A stretch of DNA of 64,000 bases from DASRDR01 sp035550795 (GTDB lineage: Bacteria; Methylomirabilota; Methylomirabilia; Rokubacteriales; DASRDR01): NCBI GenBank assembly GCA_035550795.1, contig DASZOL010000059.1, forward strand, positions 1-64,000. The letters are read 5' to 3'. Shown one piece after another: positions 45,874-55,296 of the stretch; position 1 is the stretch's first letter, and the number at the start of each line of letters is the position of its first letter. Below the pieces are notes generated by a model. The model saw only the letters and a list, made by a program, of their open reading frames with translations, was not told the origin of the DNA and did not search any database. Position numbers and translations under genes: made by a program.

Positions 45874-47754
45874 ATGATCCACCTCGTCTGGCCGATCCCC
45901 GCGCTGCCGCTCGCGGGCGCCCTCATCAACCTCGCCTTCGGGCGCCGGCTCGGCCGCCGCGCGCACTGGGTGGCGGCGCCCGCCGTCGGCCTGGCGTTCG
46001 TCATGGCCCTGCTCGCCTTCGAGCGCGTCTGGCGCGCCCACGAGACCTTCACGGGGCCCCTCTTCGACTGGATCGTCGCCGGAGCGTTCCGCGCCCCCGT
46101 GACGATCCAGCTTGACCAGCTCTCGGCCGTGATGCTCCTGGTCGTGACTGGCGTGGGCTTCCTCATCCACGTCTACGCGATCGGCTACATGCACGACGAG
46201 CCCGACTACCCGCGCTTCTTCATCTATCTGAACCTCTTCGTCTTCTCGATGGTGATGCTCGTGCTGGCCGGGAACTTCCTCCTCCTCTACGTCTTCTGGG
46301 AGGCGGTGGGGCTCTGCAGCTACCTGCTGATCGGGTTCTGGTACCGGCGGGAGTCGGCCGCGGACGCGGGGAAGAAGGCCTTCATCGTCAACCGGGTCGG
46401 GGACTGCGGGTTCGCCCTCGGCGTCATGCTGCTCTGGACCGCGCTCGGGACGCTCGAGTACGGCGAGGTGTTCGCCAAGGCTCCGACCCTCGCCGTGGGG
46501 ACGGCCACTGCGATCAGCCTCCTGCTCTTCCTGGGCGCGTGCGGCAAGTCGGCGCAGCTGCCGCTCCACACGTGGCTCCCCGATGCCATGGAGGGCCCGA
46601 CGCCGGTCTCGGCCCTGATCCACGCGGCAACCATGGTGACGGCCGGCGTGTATCTCGTCGCGCGGGCGCACGCGCTCTTCGAACGGTCGGGCGTAGCCCT
46701 CGACGTGGTGGCGTGGGTCGGCGTCATCACGGCCGTCTTCGCCGCGACGATCGGCCTCGTCCAGACGGACATCAAGCGCGTCCTCGCCTATTCGACGGTG
46801 AGCCAGCTGGGCTACATGTTCGTCGGCGTCGGCGTCGGCGCGTACGCGGCGGGCGTCTACCACCTGGTCACCCACGCCTTCTTCAAGGCGCTCCTGTTCC
46901 TGGGCGCCGGCTCGGTCATCCATGCCCTCTCCGGTGAGCAGGACCTCCGGAAGATGGGCGGTCTCGCCCGGCGGCTCCCGCTCACGTGGTACACGATGCT
47001 CGCCGCCACGGTGGCGATCTCGGGGCTCCCGCCGTTCTCGGGGTTCTTCTCGAAGGACGAGATCCTTGCGGGCGCGTTCTTCGCGGGGAAACCCGCCGTA
47101 TTCGGGCTCGGCCTCGTTGGCTCGGCGCTGACCGCGTTCTACATGTGGCGGCTCGTGTTCCTCACCTTCCTGGGCCGGTCCCGGGTCGACCACGAGGTGG
47201 CGCACCACGTCCATGAGTCGCCGCCGGTCATGACGGTCCCCCTCGCCATTCTCGCGGTGCTCGCCGCGGGCGCGGGCGTCTGGGGGCTGCCGGGCGAGCA
47301 CGGCTCCGCGATCGGGCGGTTCCTCGCGCCCGTGCTGGCCGGCGGCAACGAGGCGGGCGCGGCCCCGCACGGGCCGGCCTGGAGTCTGATGGCGGTGTCG
47401 GTCGCGGCCGCCCTGGCCGGGCTCCTGGTCGCCTGGCGGATGTACCTCGGGGGCCGCGCGGATCTCGCGAGGATCGGGACGCCCCAGAACGCGGTCCACC
47501 GCCTTCTGCTCAACAAGTACTACGTCGACGAGCTCTACGATCGGGCGGTCGTACAGCCGATCCTCGCGCTCTCGCGCTGGTGCGCCGAGACACTCGACGC
47601 GCGCGTGATCGACGGCGCCGTCGACGGCGTCGCGCGCACCGTCGAGCGCACGGCGGGGAGGCTCCGCCGTTACCAGACGGGCTTCGTCATGAACTACGCG
47701 CTCTCCATGCTGGCGGGCGTCGTGGCGCTCCTGGGCTGGTTCCTCTGGCCGTGA
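45874..47754 (+). CDS. nuoL: NADH-quinone oxidoreductase subunit L
   Basis: This 626-aa antiporter-like subunit is one of the proton-pumping arms of complex I. It has HVYAIGYMHDEPDYPRFFIYLNLF, the conserved Glu in YVFWEAVGLCSYLLIGFW, Lys in SAQLPLHTWLPDAMEGPTPVSALIHAATMV, HAFFKALLFLGAGSVIHAL, and the long lateral helix near the C-terminus (NKYYVDELYDRAVVQP). It is the first gene after its promoter; nuoA-K are absent upstream, so the complex I genes are split in this genome. Confidence 0.96.
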   Translation: MIHLVWPIPALPLAGALINLAFGRRLGRRAHWVAAPAVGLAFVMALLAFERVWRAHETFTGPLFDWIVAGAFRAPVTIQLDQLSAVMLLVVTGVGFLIHVYAIGYMHDEPDYPRFFIYLNLFVFSMVMLVLAGNFLLLYVFWEAVGLCSYLLIGFWYRRESAADAGKKAFIVNRVGDCGFALGVMLLWTALGTLEYGEVFAKAPTLAVGTATAISLLLFLGACGKSAQLPLHTWLPDAMEGPTPVSALIHAATMVTAGVYLVARAHALFERSGVALDVVAWVGVITAVFAATIGLVQTDIKRVLAYSTVSQLGYMFVGVGVGAYAAGVYHLVTHAFFKALLFLGAGSVIHALSGEQDLRKMGGLARRLPLTWYTMLAATVAISGLPPFSGFFSKDEILAGAFFAGKPAVFGLGLVGSALTAFYMWRLVFLTFLGRSRVDHEVAHHVHESPPVMTVPLAILAVLAAGAGVWGLPGEHGSAIGRFLAPVLAGGNEAGAAPHGPAWSLMAVSVAAALAGLLVAWRMYLGGRADLARIGTPQNAVHRLLLNKYYVDELYDRAVVQPILALSRWCAETLDARVIDGAVDGVARTVERTAGRLRRYQTGFVMNYALSMLAGVVALLGWFLWP

Positions 47755-47842
47755 TCGCGCCCCCCGTCCCCGGCCGCCGCCCGCGCTCCCCCCTCGCCCC
47801 GGCCCGGGCCGGCGGGCTCGCGCAGCTCCGGACGAGGCGCCC

Positions 47843-49363
47843 GTGCTGCTGAGCACGCTCGTGTGGCTGCCGACGCTGGGGGCGACGGCCCTCCTGCTCC
47901 TGGACCGTCGAGACACGCGCCGCCTGCGCCAGGTCGCCCTTGCCGTGACCACGGCGACCCTCGTCGTTTCCGGGCTCCTGTGGATTGGCTTCGACCGCGC
48001 CCGGCCCGGCATGCAGTTCGCGGAGCAGCGCGCGTGGATCCCGGGGGCCGGGATCAGCTACCACCTCGGGGTGGACGGCATCAGCCTCCTCCTCGTCCTC
48101 CTGACGACCCTCCTCACCCCGCTCTGCATCCTGTCGGCCTGGACGCAGATCACGACGCGCGTGAAGGAGTTCCTCGTCGCGATGTGCCTCCTCGAGACGG
48201 GGATGCTCGGCGTCTTCGTCGCGCTCGACCTCTTCCTCTTCTTCGTCTTCTGGGAGGCCATGCTGATCCCGATGTACCTGATCATCGGGGTCTGGGGCGG
48301 GCCACGCCGCGTGTACGCGGCCGTGAAGTTCATCCTGTACACGATGGCCGGCTCCGCCCTGATGCTGCTGGCCATCCTGACCCTCTACTTCATCCAGGAC
48401 GCCCGCACGGCGTCGTTCGACTACGCGGCCATGATGCAGCTCCGCATCACCCCGAGCCTCCAGGTCCCGCTGTTCCTGGCCTTCGCGCTCGCCTTCGCGA
48501 TCAAGGTGCCGATGGTCCCGTTCCACACCTGGCTGCCCGACGCCCACGTCGAGGCGCCCACCGCGGGCAGCGTGATCCTGGCCGGCGTACTTCTCAAGAT
48601 GGGCACCTACGGCTTTCTCCGGTTCGGCATGCCGATCTTCCCCGACGCGGCGGTGCGGCTGGCCCCGCTCGTCGTGGGCCTGGCCCTGGTCGGCATCCTG
48701 TACGGCGCGTGGGTGTCGACGGTGCAGTCCGACATGAAGAAGCTCATCGCCTACTCGTCGGTGAGCCACCTCGGGTTCGTCATGCTCGGCCTGTTCACGT
48801 TCACGGCCCAAGGGCTCCTCGGGGGCATCCTCCAGATGGTGAACCACGGGCTCTCCACGGGGGCGCTCTTCATCCTCATCGGCATGATCTACGAGCGACG
48901 CCACTCGCGGCTGATCGCCGACTTCGGCGGGCTGTGGGCGGTCGTGCCGGTGTTCTCGGCGATCCTGATGCTCGTGACCTTTTCGTCGATCGGCCTCCCC
49001 GGCCTCAACGGATTCGTGGGCGAGTTCCTGATCCTGGTCGGGGCGTTCCAGTGGAGCTGGCCGGCGGCGGTGCTCGGCACCGCGGGGATCGTCTTCGCGG
49101 CCGTGTATCTGCTCTGGATGTACCAGCGGGTGGTCTTCGGGGAGCTGCGACACGAGGAGAACCGCCGACTGCCCGACCTCAACGCGCGGGAGATCTGGAC
49201 GCTGGCCCCGATCCTGGTCCTGATCGTGTGGATCGGAGTCTACCCGAAGCCGTTCACCGCCGTGGCGGAGACCGCGGTGGCCGACCTCCTCCAAGTCGTG
49301 CGCGACAAGCGGGCGGCCGTGCCGGCGGCGTGGCACGCGTCCGGGGAGACGACGCCACGGTGA
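47843..49363 (+). CDS. nuoM: NADH-quinone oxidoreductase subunit M
   Basis: This 506-aa antiporter-like subunit has LGVDGISLLLVLLTTLLTPL, the channel Glu in FVFWEAMLIPMYLIIG, KVPMVPFHTWLPDAHVEAPTAGSVILAGVLLKMGTYG and KKLIAYSSVSHLGFVMLG. It forms the proton channel between NuoL and NuoN. The GTG start lies 88 bp after nuoL; its stop overlaps the nuoN GTG. Confidence 0.96.
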   Translation: MLLSTLVWLPTLGATALLLLDRRDTRRLRQVALAVTTATLVVSGLLWIGFDRARPGMQFAEQRAWIPGAGISYHLGVDGISLLLVLLTTLLTPLCILSAWTQITTRVKEFLVAMCLLETGMLGVFVALDLFLFFVFWEAMLIPMYLIIGVWGGPRRVYAAVKFILYTMAGSALMLLAILTLYFIQDARTASFDYAAMMQLRITPSLQVPLFLAFALAFAIKVPMVPFHTWLPDAHVEAPTAGSVILAGVLLKMGTYGFLRFGMPIFPDAAVRLAPLVVGLALVGILYGAWVSTVQSDMKKLIAYSSVSHLGFVMLGLFTFTAQGLLGGILQMVNHGLSTGALFILIGMIYERRHSRLIADFGGLWAVVPVFSAILMLVTFSSIGLPGLNGFVGEFLILVGAFQWSWPAAVLGTAGIVFAAVYLLWMYQRVVFGELRHEENRRLPDLNAREIWTLAPILVLIVWIGVYPKPFTAVAETAVADLLQVVRDKRAAVPAAWHASGETTPR

Positions 49364-50814
49364 CGGCAGGGCTTCCCATCCTCGACTGGCCGGCGCTCTA
49401 CCCGGTCCTGCTCGTGACCGCCGCGTGCTTCGCCTGCCTGCTCCTGGACGCGACACCGCAGGGCGCCCGGCCGGGCGTCCTCGCTGCCACGAGCGTGCTC
49501 GGAGTGGCGGGGGCGGTCGTCGTGTCCCTGCTTCTCTGGGACGGCCCGGTGAGGAGCTTCCAGGGCATGCTGGTCGCCGACGGCTTCGCCCTCTTCTTCA
49601 ACGTGGTCATCGGTGCGGCCACCATCCTCGTGCTGCTCCTGTCCGTCGGGTATCTCCCGCGTCTCGGCGTGGCGGCGGGCGAGTGCTACGCGCTGGTCCT
49701 CTTCGCCACCATCGGCATGATGCTCATGACGTCCGGAACGGACCTGCTGGTCGTCTTCCTCGCCCTCGAGCTCATGTCGCTGTCCCTGTACGTCCTCGCG
49801 GGCACCTTCCGGGCCCGGCCCGAGGGCCACGAGGCGGCCCTGAAGTACTTCCTGCTCGGGGCCTTCGCGAGCGGCTTCTTCCTCTACGGGATTGCGCTGC
49901 TCTACGGGGCGACGGGAACGACCAACCTGACGCGGCTCGGGACGGCGCTGAGCGCTCCGGACGCGACCCGGAACCCGATGGTGCTGGCGGGGCTGGCGCT
50001 GCTCCTCGTCGGGTTCGGCTTCAAGGCCTCGGCCGTCCCCTTCCACCAGTGGGCCCCCGACGTCTACCAGGGCGCGCCCACCGCGGTCGCCGCGCTCATC
50101 GCCACCGGGTCCAAGGCGGCGGCCTTCGGAGCGCTCCTCCGCGTCTTGATCGCCATGCAGGCCCTTCAGGCGGACTGGGGGGTGGCGCTCTGGATGCTGG
50201 CGGCGCTCACGATGACGATCGGCAACGTGGTGGCGCTCGCCCAGGCGAACGTGAAGCGCCTCCTGGCGTACTCGTCGATCGCTCACGGCGGCTACATGCT
50301 TGTCGGGATCGCCGCGGGCCTTGGCTCCGGCACGCCTGCGGTCCTCTTCTATCTCGGTGTCTACGCGGTGGCCTCGGTGGGGGCCTTCGGCACGATCCTG
50401 CTCCTCGAGCGCGAGGGGGAGGAAGCCGTCGATCTCGCCGCCTATGGCGGTCTGGCCCGGCGGCACCCGGTCCTGGCCTTCGGGTTCACGGTCTTCCTGC
50501 TCGCCCTGATCGGCATGCCGCCCACTGCGGGGTTCGTCGGTAAGTTCTACCTGTTCAGCGCGGCGATCCAGCGCGGACTGGTCTGGCTCGCCGTGATCGC
50601 GGTTCTCAACTCGGTCCTCGCGGCCTACTACTACCTCCGCCTCATCGTCTACATGTACATGCGCGAGCCCGAGGGGGCGCCGACGACGGCCCTCCTCACC
50701 CCGGCGGCATCGATCGCCCTCGCCGCGTCCGCGTGGGTCACCCTCCAGCTGGGGCTGTGGCCGGGGCCTGTCCTGGCCATGGCGCAGCGCGCGGTCGCGC
50801 CGCTCCTCCCGTAG
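49360..50814 (+). CDS. nuoN: NADH-quinone oxidoreductase subunit N
   Basis: This 484-aa antiporter-like subunit shows LVVFLALELMSLSLYVLAGTFR with the channel Glu, FGFKASAVPFHQWAPDVYQGAPTAVAALIATGSKAAAFG with the conserved Lys, and VKRLLAYSSIAHGGYMLVG. GTGA overlap with nuoM indicates translational coupling and fixes the start. The next gene starts 11 bp downstream. Confidence 0.96.
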   Translation: MTAGLPILDWPALYPVLLVTAACFACLLLDATPQGARPGVLAATSVLGVAGAVVVSLLLWDGPVRSFQGMLVADGFALFFNVVIGAATILVLLLSVGYLPRLGVAAGECYALVLFATIGMMLMTSGTDLLVVFLALELMSLSLYVLAGTFRARPEGHEAALKYFLLGAFASGFFLYGIALLYGATGTTNLTRLGTALSAPDATRNPMVLAGLALLLVGFGFKASAVPFHQWAPDVYQGAPTAVAALIATGSKAAAFGALLRVLIAMQALQADWGVALWMLAALTMTIGNVVALAQANVKRLLAYSSIAHGGYMLVGIAAGLGSGTPAVLFYLGVYAVASVGAFGTILLLEREGEEAVDLAAYGGLARRHPVLAFGFTVFLLALIGMPPTAGFVGKFYLFSAAIQRGLVWLAVIAVLNSVLAAYYYLRLIVYMYMREPEGAPTTALLTPAASIALAASAWVTLQLGLWPGPVLAMAQRAVAPLLP

Positions 50815-50825
50815 GCGTGCGCGGG

Positions 50826-51224
50826 ATGTCTGCCCACACGCCCCTGAACCCGGCCGGGCTCCCCGCCCCGATCAGCCACTACTCGAACGGCGTCAAGGCC
50901 GGTGACACGATCTACGTCGCCGGGCAGGTGGCGCTCGACGGCGAGGGTCGCCTGGTCGGCCCGGGCGACGTCGTCGCCCAGACCCGGCAGGCGCTCGAGA
51001 ACATCCAGCGCGTCCTGGCCGCCGGCGGCGCGACCCTTGATGACGTCGTGAAGGTCACGGTGTACCTGGCCAACGTCGACGACCGTGCGCGGGTCAACGA
51101 GGTGCGCAAGGCCTACTTCGGCGCCAACCGGCCGGCGAGCACGCTCGTCGAGGTCAGCCGGCTTGCCCTGCCGGGACTCCTCGTCGAGATCGAGGCAGTC
51201 GCCGTCGTTCCCCCGCGCCCCTGA
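50826..51224 (+). CDS. ridA: RidA/YjgF family enamine/imine deaminase
   Basis: This 132-aa trimeric protein hydrolyses reactive 2-aminoacrylate-type enamines made by PLP enzymes. It shows GDTIYVAGQVALD, ALENIQRVLAAGGATLDDVVKVTVYLANVDD and the C-terminal RPASTLVEVSRLALPGLLVEIEAVAVV, which includes the conserved Arg that binds the carboxylate. It lies 11 bp after nuoN and may be co-transcribed with it. Confidence 0.94.
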   Translation: MSAHTPLNPAGLPAPISHYSNGVKAGDTIYVAGQVALDGEGRLVGPGDVVAQTRQALENIQRVLAAGGATLDDVVKVTVYLANVDDRARVNEVRKAYFGANRPASTLVEVSRLALPGLLVEIEAVAVVPPRP

Positions 51225-51280
51225 CCGTCTCGGGCGCGGGCTCGTCGCCCCCCCTGACGGGGCGGCCGGACCCCGTCGTC

Positions 51281-51310
51281 TTGACACCCTTTGCGGGGGC
51301 CGCCTAGAGT
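51281..51310 (+). promoter_or_regulatory. Sigma-70-type promoter (TTGACA-18-TAGAGT)
   Basis: Perfect -35 at 51281-51286, an 18-bp spacer and TAGAGT at 51305-51310. The expected start (51316-51318) coincides with the GTG start codon of the next gene, which implies a leaderless mRNA. Confidence 0.7.
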
Positions 51311-51315
51311 GTGCC

Positions 51316-52128
51316 GTGATCTCACCGCGCTTCCCGTATCGGGGGTTCATCTTTGACCTGGACGGCACCGTGTACCTCGGGGAGCGGCTCCTGCCGGGGG
51401 CGCGTGACGTCGTCGCGGCCCTCCGCGCCGACGGGCGGCGCGTGTGCTTCCTGTCGAACAAGCCGATCGAAAGCCGCCGGGACTACGCGGCGAAGCTCAC
51501 CCGGCTCGGCATCCCCGCCACCCTCGAGGAGGTGATCAACTCGTCGTACGTTCTCGCGCGCCACCTCGCCCGCGAGGCGCCCGGGTCGCGCTGCTTCGTG
51601 ATCGGAGAGCCGCCGCTCGTGGAGGAGCTCCGGGCGGCCGGACTCGCGCCGGTCGACGACGCCAAGGTAGACTACGTGGTGGTGGCGTTCGACCGGACGT
51701 TCGACTACCGGAAGCTCAACGTGGCCCTCCAGGCGGTCAAGCGCCACGGGGCGCGGCTTGTCGGGACCAACCCCGACCGGACGTGCCCCGTCGAGGGCGG
51801 CGAGATCCCTGATGCGGCGGGCATGATCGGGGCGGTGGAGGGTGTGACGGGACAGCGGGTCGATCCGGTGGTGGGCAAGCCCTCGGCGATCACGCTCCGG
51901 GTGGCGCTCGAGCGGATCGGCCTTCCCGCCGCCGACTGCGCCGTCGTGGGCGACCGGTTGGAGACCGACATCGCGATGGGCCGGGCCGCGGGCCTCGCGA
52001 CGGTGCTGGTCCTCACCGGGATCACCCGGGCGGGCGACCCGGCCATCGCGCGCTGGAACCCCGACCACGTGGTCAGCTCGCTCGAAGAGATCCTGGACGG
52101 GGCCGCCGCCTCCGGGAGGGCCGGGTGA
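51316..52128 (+). CDS. HAD-IIA family phosphatase (NagD/PGP-like)
   Basis: This 270-aa hydrolase has the HAD nucleophile motif FIFDLDGTVYLGE (D14, D16), motif II in VCFLSNKP, a C2 cap domain in the middle, and motifs III/IV in VGKPSAITLRVALE and VVGDRLETDIAMGRAAG. HAD-IIA members dephosphorylate small phosphoesters such as 2-phosphoglycolate, pyridoxal phosphate or glycerol-3-phosphate. The GTGA overlap with glpD makes glycerol-3-phosphate the most attractive substrate (inference). GTG 51316 is the only start that keeps motif I and sits at the predicted transcription start. Confidence 0.88.
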   Translation: MISPRFPYRGFIFDLDGTVYLGERLLPGARDVVAALRADGRRVCFLSNKPIESRRDYAAKLTRLGIPATLEEVINSSYVLARHLAREAPGSRCFVIGEPPLVEELRAAGLAPVDDAKVDYVVVAFDRTFDYRKLNVALQAVKRHGARLVGTNPDRTCPVEGGEIPDAAGMIGAVEGVTGQRVDPVVGKPSAITLRVALERIGLPAADCAVVGDRLETDIAMGRAAGLATVLVLTGITRAGDPAIARWNPDHVVSSLEEILDGAAASGRAG

Positions 52129-53789
52129 GCGACAGCCCGGGGAGCCCGGGCGAGCCTGTGGGCCGCTTTGCGGGCCTGGACCGCGAGCTGTTCGATGCCC
52201 TCATCATTGGCGGGGGCATGGCCGGCGCGGGGGTCGCGCGGGACCTCGCGCAGCGCGGCCTCTCGTGCGTCCTCGTCGAGAAGGCTGACTTTGCTGCCGG
52301 GACGACCTCCCGGTCCTCGAAGCTGATCCACGGCGGGCTCCGGTACCTCGAGTTCTTCGACTTCCGGCTCGTCCGCGAGTCCCTGCGCGAGCGGGAGACG
52401 CTGGCCCGCCTCGCCTCCCATCTGGTCCGCCCGCTGCCGTTCCTCCTGCCGGTCTACCAGGGCGGGCCGCGCCGCCTCATCAAGGTGCGACTGGGGCTCC
52501 GGCTCTACGACCTGCTCACCCCGGGCAAGCGCACACCGCGCTACGGAACCGTGGACGCGGCTCGCGCGCGCGCGCTCGAGCCGTCGCTCCGGCCGGAGGG
52601 CCTGCTGGGCGCCGGGTACTACTTCGACGACCTCCTGCTCTCGCCGGAGCGCCTCTGCCTCGAGAACGTGCTCTCGGCCCGGCGGGCGGGGGCGCACGCG
52701 CTGAACTACGCCCAGGCGGAGGAGTTCCAGCGACGCCCCGATGGCGGCTGGACGGTGCGCGTTCGTGATCTCGTCGGCGGCGACGTCGTGACCTTGCAGG
52801 GGCGGGTGCTCGTCAACGCCGCCGGGCCCTGGGTCGACCGCGTTCGCGCCCGGGCGGGCCTGGCGGACCGCGGGGAGCGCATCCTGCGGACGACGAAGGG
52901 GGCGCACGTGCTGCTCCCGCGCCTCACCGAGCGCGCGGTCTACCTCGCCACCGAGGATGACCGGCTGGTCTTCGTGATTCCCTGGCGGGAGTTCTCGCTG
53001 GTCGGGACCACTGACACCGATTACGCGGACAGCCCCGACCGGGTGTGGGCGACGAGGACGGACGTCCAGTATCTGCTCGAGGCGGCGCGCCGCCTGCTCG
53101 ACGATCCGCGCATCACCGAGGCGAACGTCGCCTATGCGTACGCGGGCGTGCGGCCGCTCACCTTCGACGGGTCGACCGGGACGCGCGCCTCGTCGGTCTC
53201 CCGGCAGCACCGCGTGGTCGCCGAGGGCTCGGGGGGCCGCTTCCTCTCCGTCACCGGCACCAAGCTGACGTGCTTCCGGAGCCTGGCGGAGGAGGTCGGC
53301 GAGACCGTGACGCGGCTGCTCGGTCGGGGCAGCCGCTCCGACACCGCGCGGATCACGCTCGACGGGCAGGACGACGAGGTCGGGGCCCTCGAGGTCCGGG
53401 CGATGCTGGACGTGACCGAGGCGGTGCGGAGCTCCGGACTCGAGCCCGAGCAGGTCGAGGCGCTTGTCAACACCTACGGGCGCCGCGCTGGAACCGTGCT
53501 CGACGCGGCGCGGCGGCAGCCCGGGGGCGCCGAGCGCCTCTGCAAGAACGCCCCTGAGATCGCCGCCCAGCTGCACTGGGCGGTGGAGAGCGAGCTCGCG
53601 GTCTCGCTCCAGGACGTGCTGCTGCGCCGGACCGGAATCGGGACGGGACCGTGCCTCGGCCTGGACTGCGCCCCGGCAATCGCCCAGCGGATGGGCGCGC
53701 TCCTCGGCTGGAGCGCACGCCGCATCGAGGCGGAGCTCGACGCCTACGAGGGCCTCGTCCGCCAGGGCCTGCGCTTCCGGAGCGAGTGA
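52125..53789 (+). CDS. glpD: Aerobic glycerol-3-phosphate dehydrogenase
   Basis: This 554-aa FAD enzyme oxidises glycerol-3-phosphate to dihydroxyacetone phosphate and passes electrons to quinone at the inner membrane. It has the dinucleotide-binding loop IIGGGMAGAGVARDLAQRG (about 27-45), TTSRSSKLIHGGLRYLE, VNAAGPWVD, TDTDYADSP and the C-terminal DAO_C helical domain. Length matches GlpD. It is translationally coupled to the HAD gene upstream and lies 108 bp before ugpB. Confidence 0.96.
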   Translation: MSDSPGSPGEPVGRFAGLDRELFDALIIGGGMAGAGVARDLAQRGLSCVLVEKADFAAGTTSRSSKLIHGGLRYLEFFDFRLVRESLRERETLARLASHLVRPLPFLLPVYQGGPRRLIKVRLGLRLYDLLTPGKRTPRYGTVDAARARALEPSLRPEGLLGAGYYFDDLLLSPERLCLENVLSARRAGAHALNYAQAEEFQRRPDGGWTVRVRDLVGGDVVTLQGRVLVNAAGPWVDRVRARAGLADRGERILRTTKGAHVLLPRLTERAVYLATEDDRLVFVIPWREFSLVGTTDTDYADSPDRVWATRTDVQYLLEAARRLLDDPRITEANVAYAYAGVRPLTFDGSTGTRASSVSRQHRVVAEGSGGRFLSVTGTKLTCFRSLAEEVGETVTRLLGRGSRSDTARITLDGQDDEVGALEVRAMLDVTEAVRSSGLEPEQVEALVNTYGRRAGTVLDAARRQPGGAERLCKNAPEIAAQLHWAVESELAVSLQDVLLRRTGIGTGPCLGLDCAPAIAQRMGALLGWSARRIEAELDAYEGLVRQGLRFRSE

Positions 53790-53897
53790 CCGCGGTGGCG
53801 TCGCGCGCCCGTCATGGAAGCCAGGTATGATGGGCGCTCGGACCGACCGTACGACACGCCCGAACGATACACCCATGGATGCGGGAGGGTGCAGGCC

Positions 53898-55238
53898 ATG
53901 ACGCGATCAGGACGCTGGTTCCCCCTGCTTGTCGCGCTCGCCACCGTCGTGCTGGCCCTTGGCCCCGGAGCCGGCCTGGCGGAGGCAGTGGTCGAGATCC
54001 AGTGGTGGCACGCGCATACGGCAGCCCTCGGCGAGTGGGTGAACGACCTCGCCGACGGGTTCAACAAGTCGCAGTCCGAGTACAAGGTCGTCGCCGTCTA
54101 CAAGGGGAGCTACCCCGAGACGATGACCGGGGCCATCGCCGCCTTCCGGGCCAGGCAGCATCCCCACATCGTCCAGGTCTTCGAGGTCGGGACGGCGACG
54201 ATGATGGCCGCGAAGGGGGCGGTCAAGCCGGTCTACGAGCTGATGGCCGACGCCGGCGAGAAGTTCGACCCGACCGCCTACCTGCCGGCCGTGGCCGGCT
54301 ACTACACGACCACGGACGGGCGGATGCTCTCGCTGCCCTTCAACAGCTCCACGCCAGTCTTTTACATCAACAAGAACGCCTTCAAGAAGGCCGGGCTCGA
54401 TCCCGCCAGGCCCCCGCGCACGTGGCCCGAGGTGGGGGAGGCCGGGAAGAAGCTCCAGGCCGCCGGCTATTCATGCGGGTTCACCAGCGAGTGGATGGGG
54501 TGGACCCAGCTCGAGAACTTCTCCGCCTGGCACAACCTGCCGATCGCCACGAAGGCGAACGGATTCGGTGGCATGGACGCCGAGTTGCGTCTGAACAGCC
54601 CCACTCATGTCAAGCACATCCAGCAGCTCGGGGAGTGGCAGAGGACGAAGCTCTTCGACTACGGCGGCCGGCGCGGCGACAGCCGGCCGAAGTTCGTGAA
54701 CGGGGAGTGCGGCATGTGGATGGGGTCCTCGGCCGCCTATGCGGCGCTGTCAAAAGAAACGAAAGGCAAGTTCGAGTTCGGTATCGGCATGCAGCCGTAT
54801 TGGCCCGACGTGGCCGGCGCTCCCCAGAACTCCATCATCGGGGGCGCCTCTCTGTGGGTGCTGGCAGGGCACAAGCCCGCCGAGTACAAGGGCGTGGCGA
54901 AGTTCTTCAGCTACCTGTCCTCGCCGGAGGTGCAGGCGGCCTCGCACCAGCGGACCGGATACCTCCCGATCACCCTGGCGGCCTACGAGCTCACGAAGAA
55001 GCAGGGGTTCTACGAGAAGAACCCGGGGACCGACACCTCGATCCGGCAGATCAACAACAGGCCGCCCACGGAAAATTCCAAGGGGATCCGCCTGGGCAAC
55101 CTTCCCCAGATCCGGGACGTCATGGACGAGGAGATGGAAGCGGTGTGGGCGGGCAAGAAGTCCGCAAAGGAGGCGCTCGACACGCTCGTGTCGCGCGGGA
55201 ACGATCTCCTGCGGCAGTTCGAGCGGGCCAACAAGTAG
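53898..55238 (+). CDS. ugpB: sn-glycerol-3-phosphate ABC transporter substrate-binding protein
   Basis: This 446-aa periplasmic protein has a signal peptide (about 1-32, ending LAEA) and the UgpB blocks IQWWHAHTAALGEWVNDLADGFNKSQSEYKVV, PFNSSTPVFYINKNAFKKAGLDP and the C-terminal NNRPPTENSKGIRLGNLPQIRDVMDEEMEAVW. It binds glycerol-3-phosphate or glycerophosphodiesters. ATG 53898 is preceded by GGGAGGG; the in-frame ATG at 53814 would add an unlikely N-terminus. Confidence 0.95.
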   Translation: MTRSGRWFPLLVALATVVLALGPGAGLAEAVVEIQWWHAHTAALGEWVNDLADGFNKSQSEYKVVAVYKGSYPETMTGAIAAFRARQHPHIVQVFEVGTATMMAAKGAVKPVYELMADAGEKFDPTAYLPAVAGYYTTTDGRMLSLPFNSSTPVFYINKNAFKKAGLDPARPPRTWPEVGEAGKKLQAAGYSCGFTSEWMGWTQLENFSAWHNLPIATKANGFGGMDAELRLNSPTHVKHIQQLGEWQRTKLFDYGGRRGDSRPKFVNGECGMWMGSSAAYAALSKETKGKFEFGIGMQPYWPDVAGAPQNSIIGGASLWVLAGHKPAEYKGVAKFFSYLSSPEVQAASHQRTGYLPITLAAYELTKKQGFYEKNPGTDTSIRQINNRPPTENSKGIRLGNLPQIRDVMDEEMEAVWAGKKSAKEALDTLVSRGNDLLRQFERANK

Positions 55239-55296
55239 CCGCGTGATCGGGCGCGGGCCCATCGCCTCACGGGGCGCGGCCCGCGCCCGCTGACCC

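Noticed and set aside
53826..53831. TATGAT as promoter of ugpB
   Set aside because: It has no -35 at suitable distance and lies in the short gap after glpD, so read-through from the upstream promoter is as likely.
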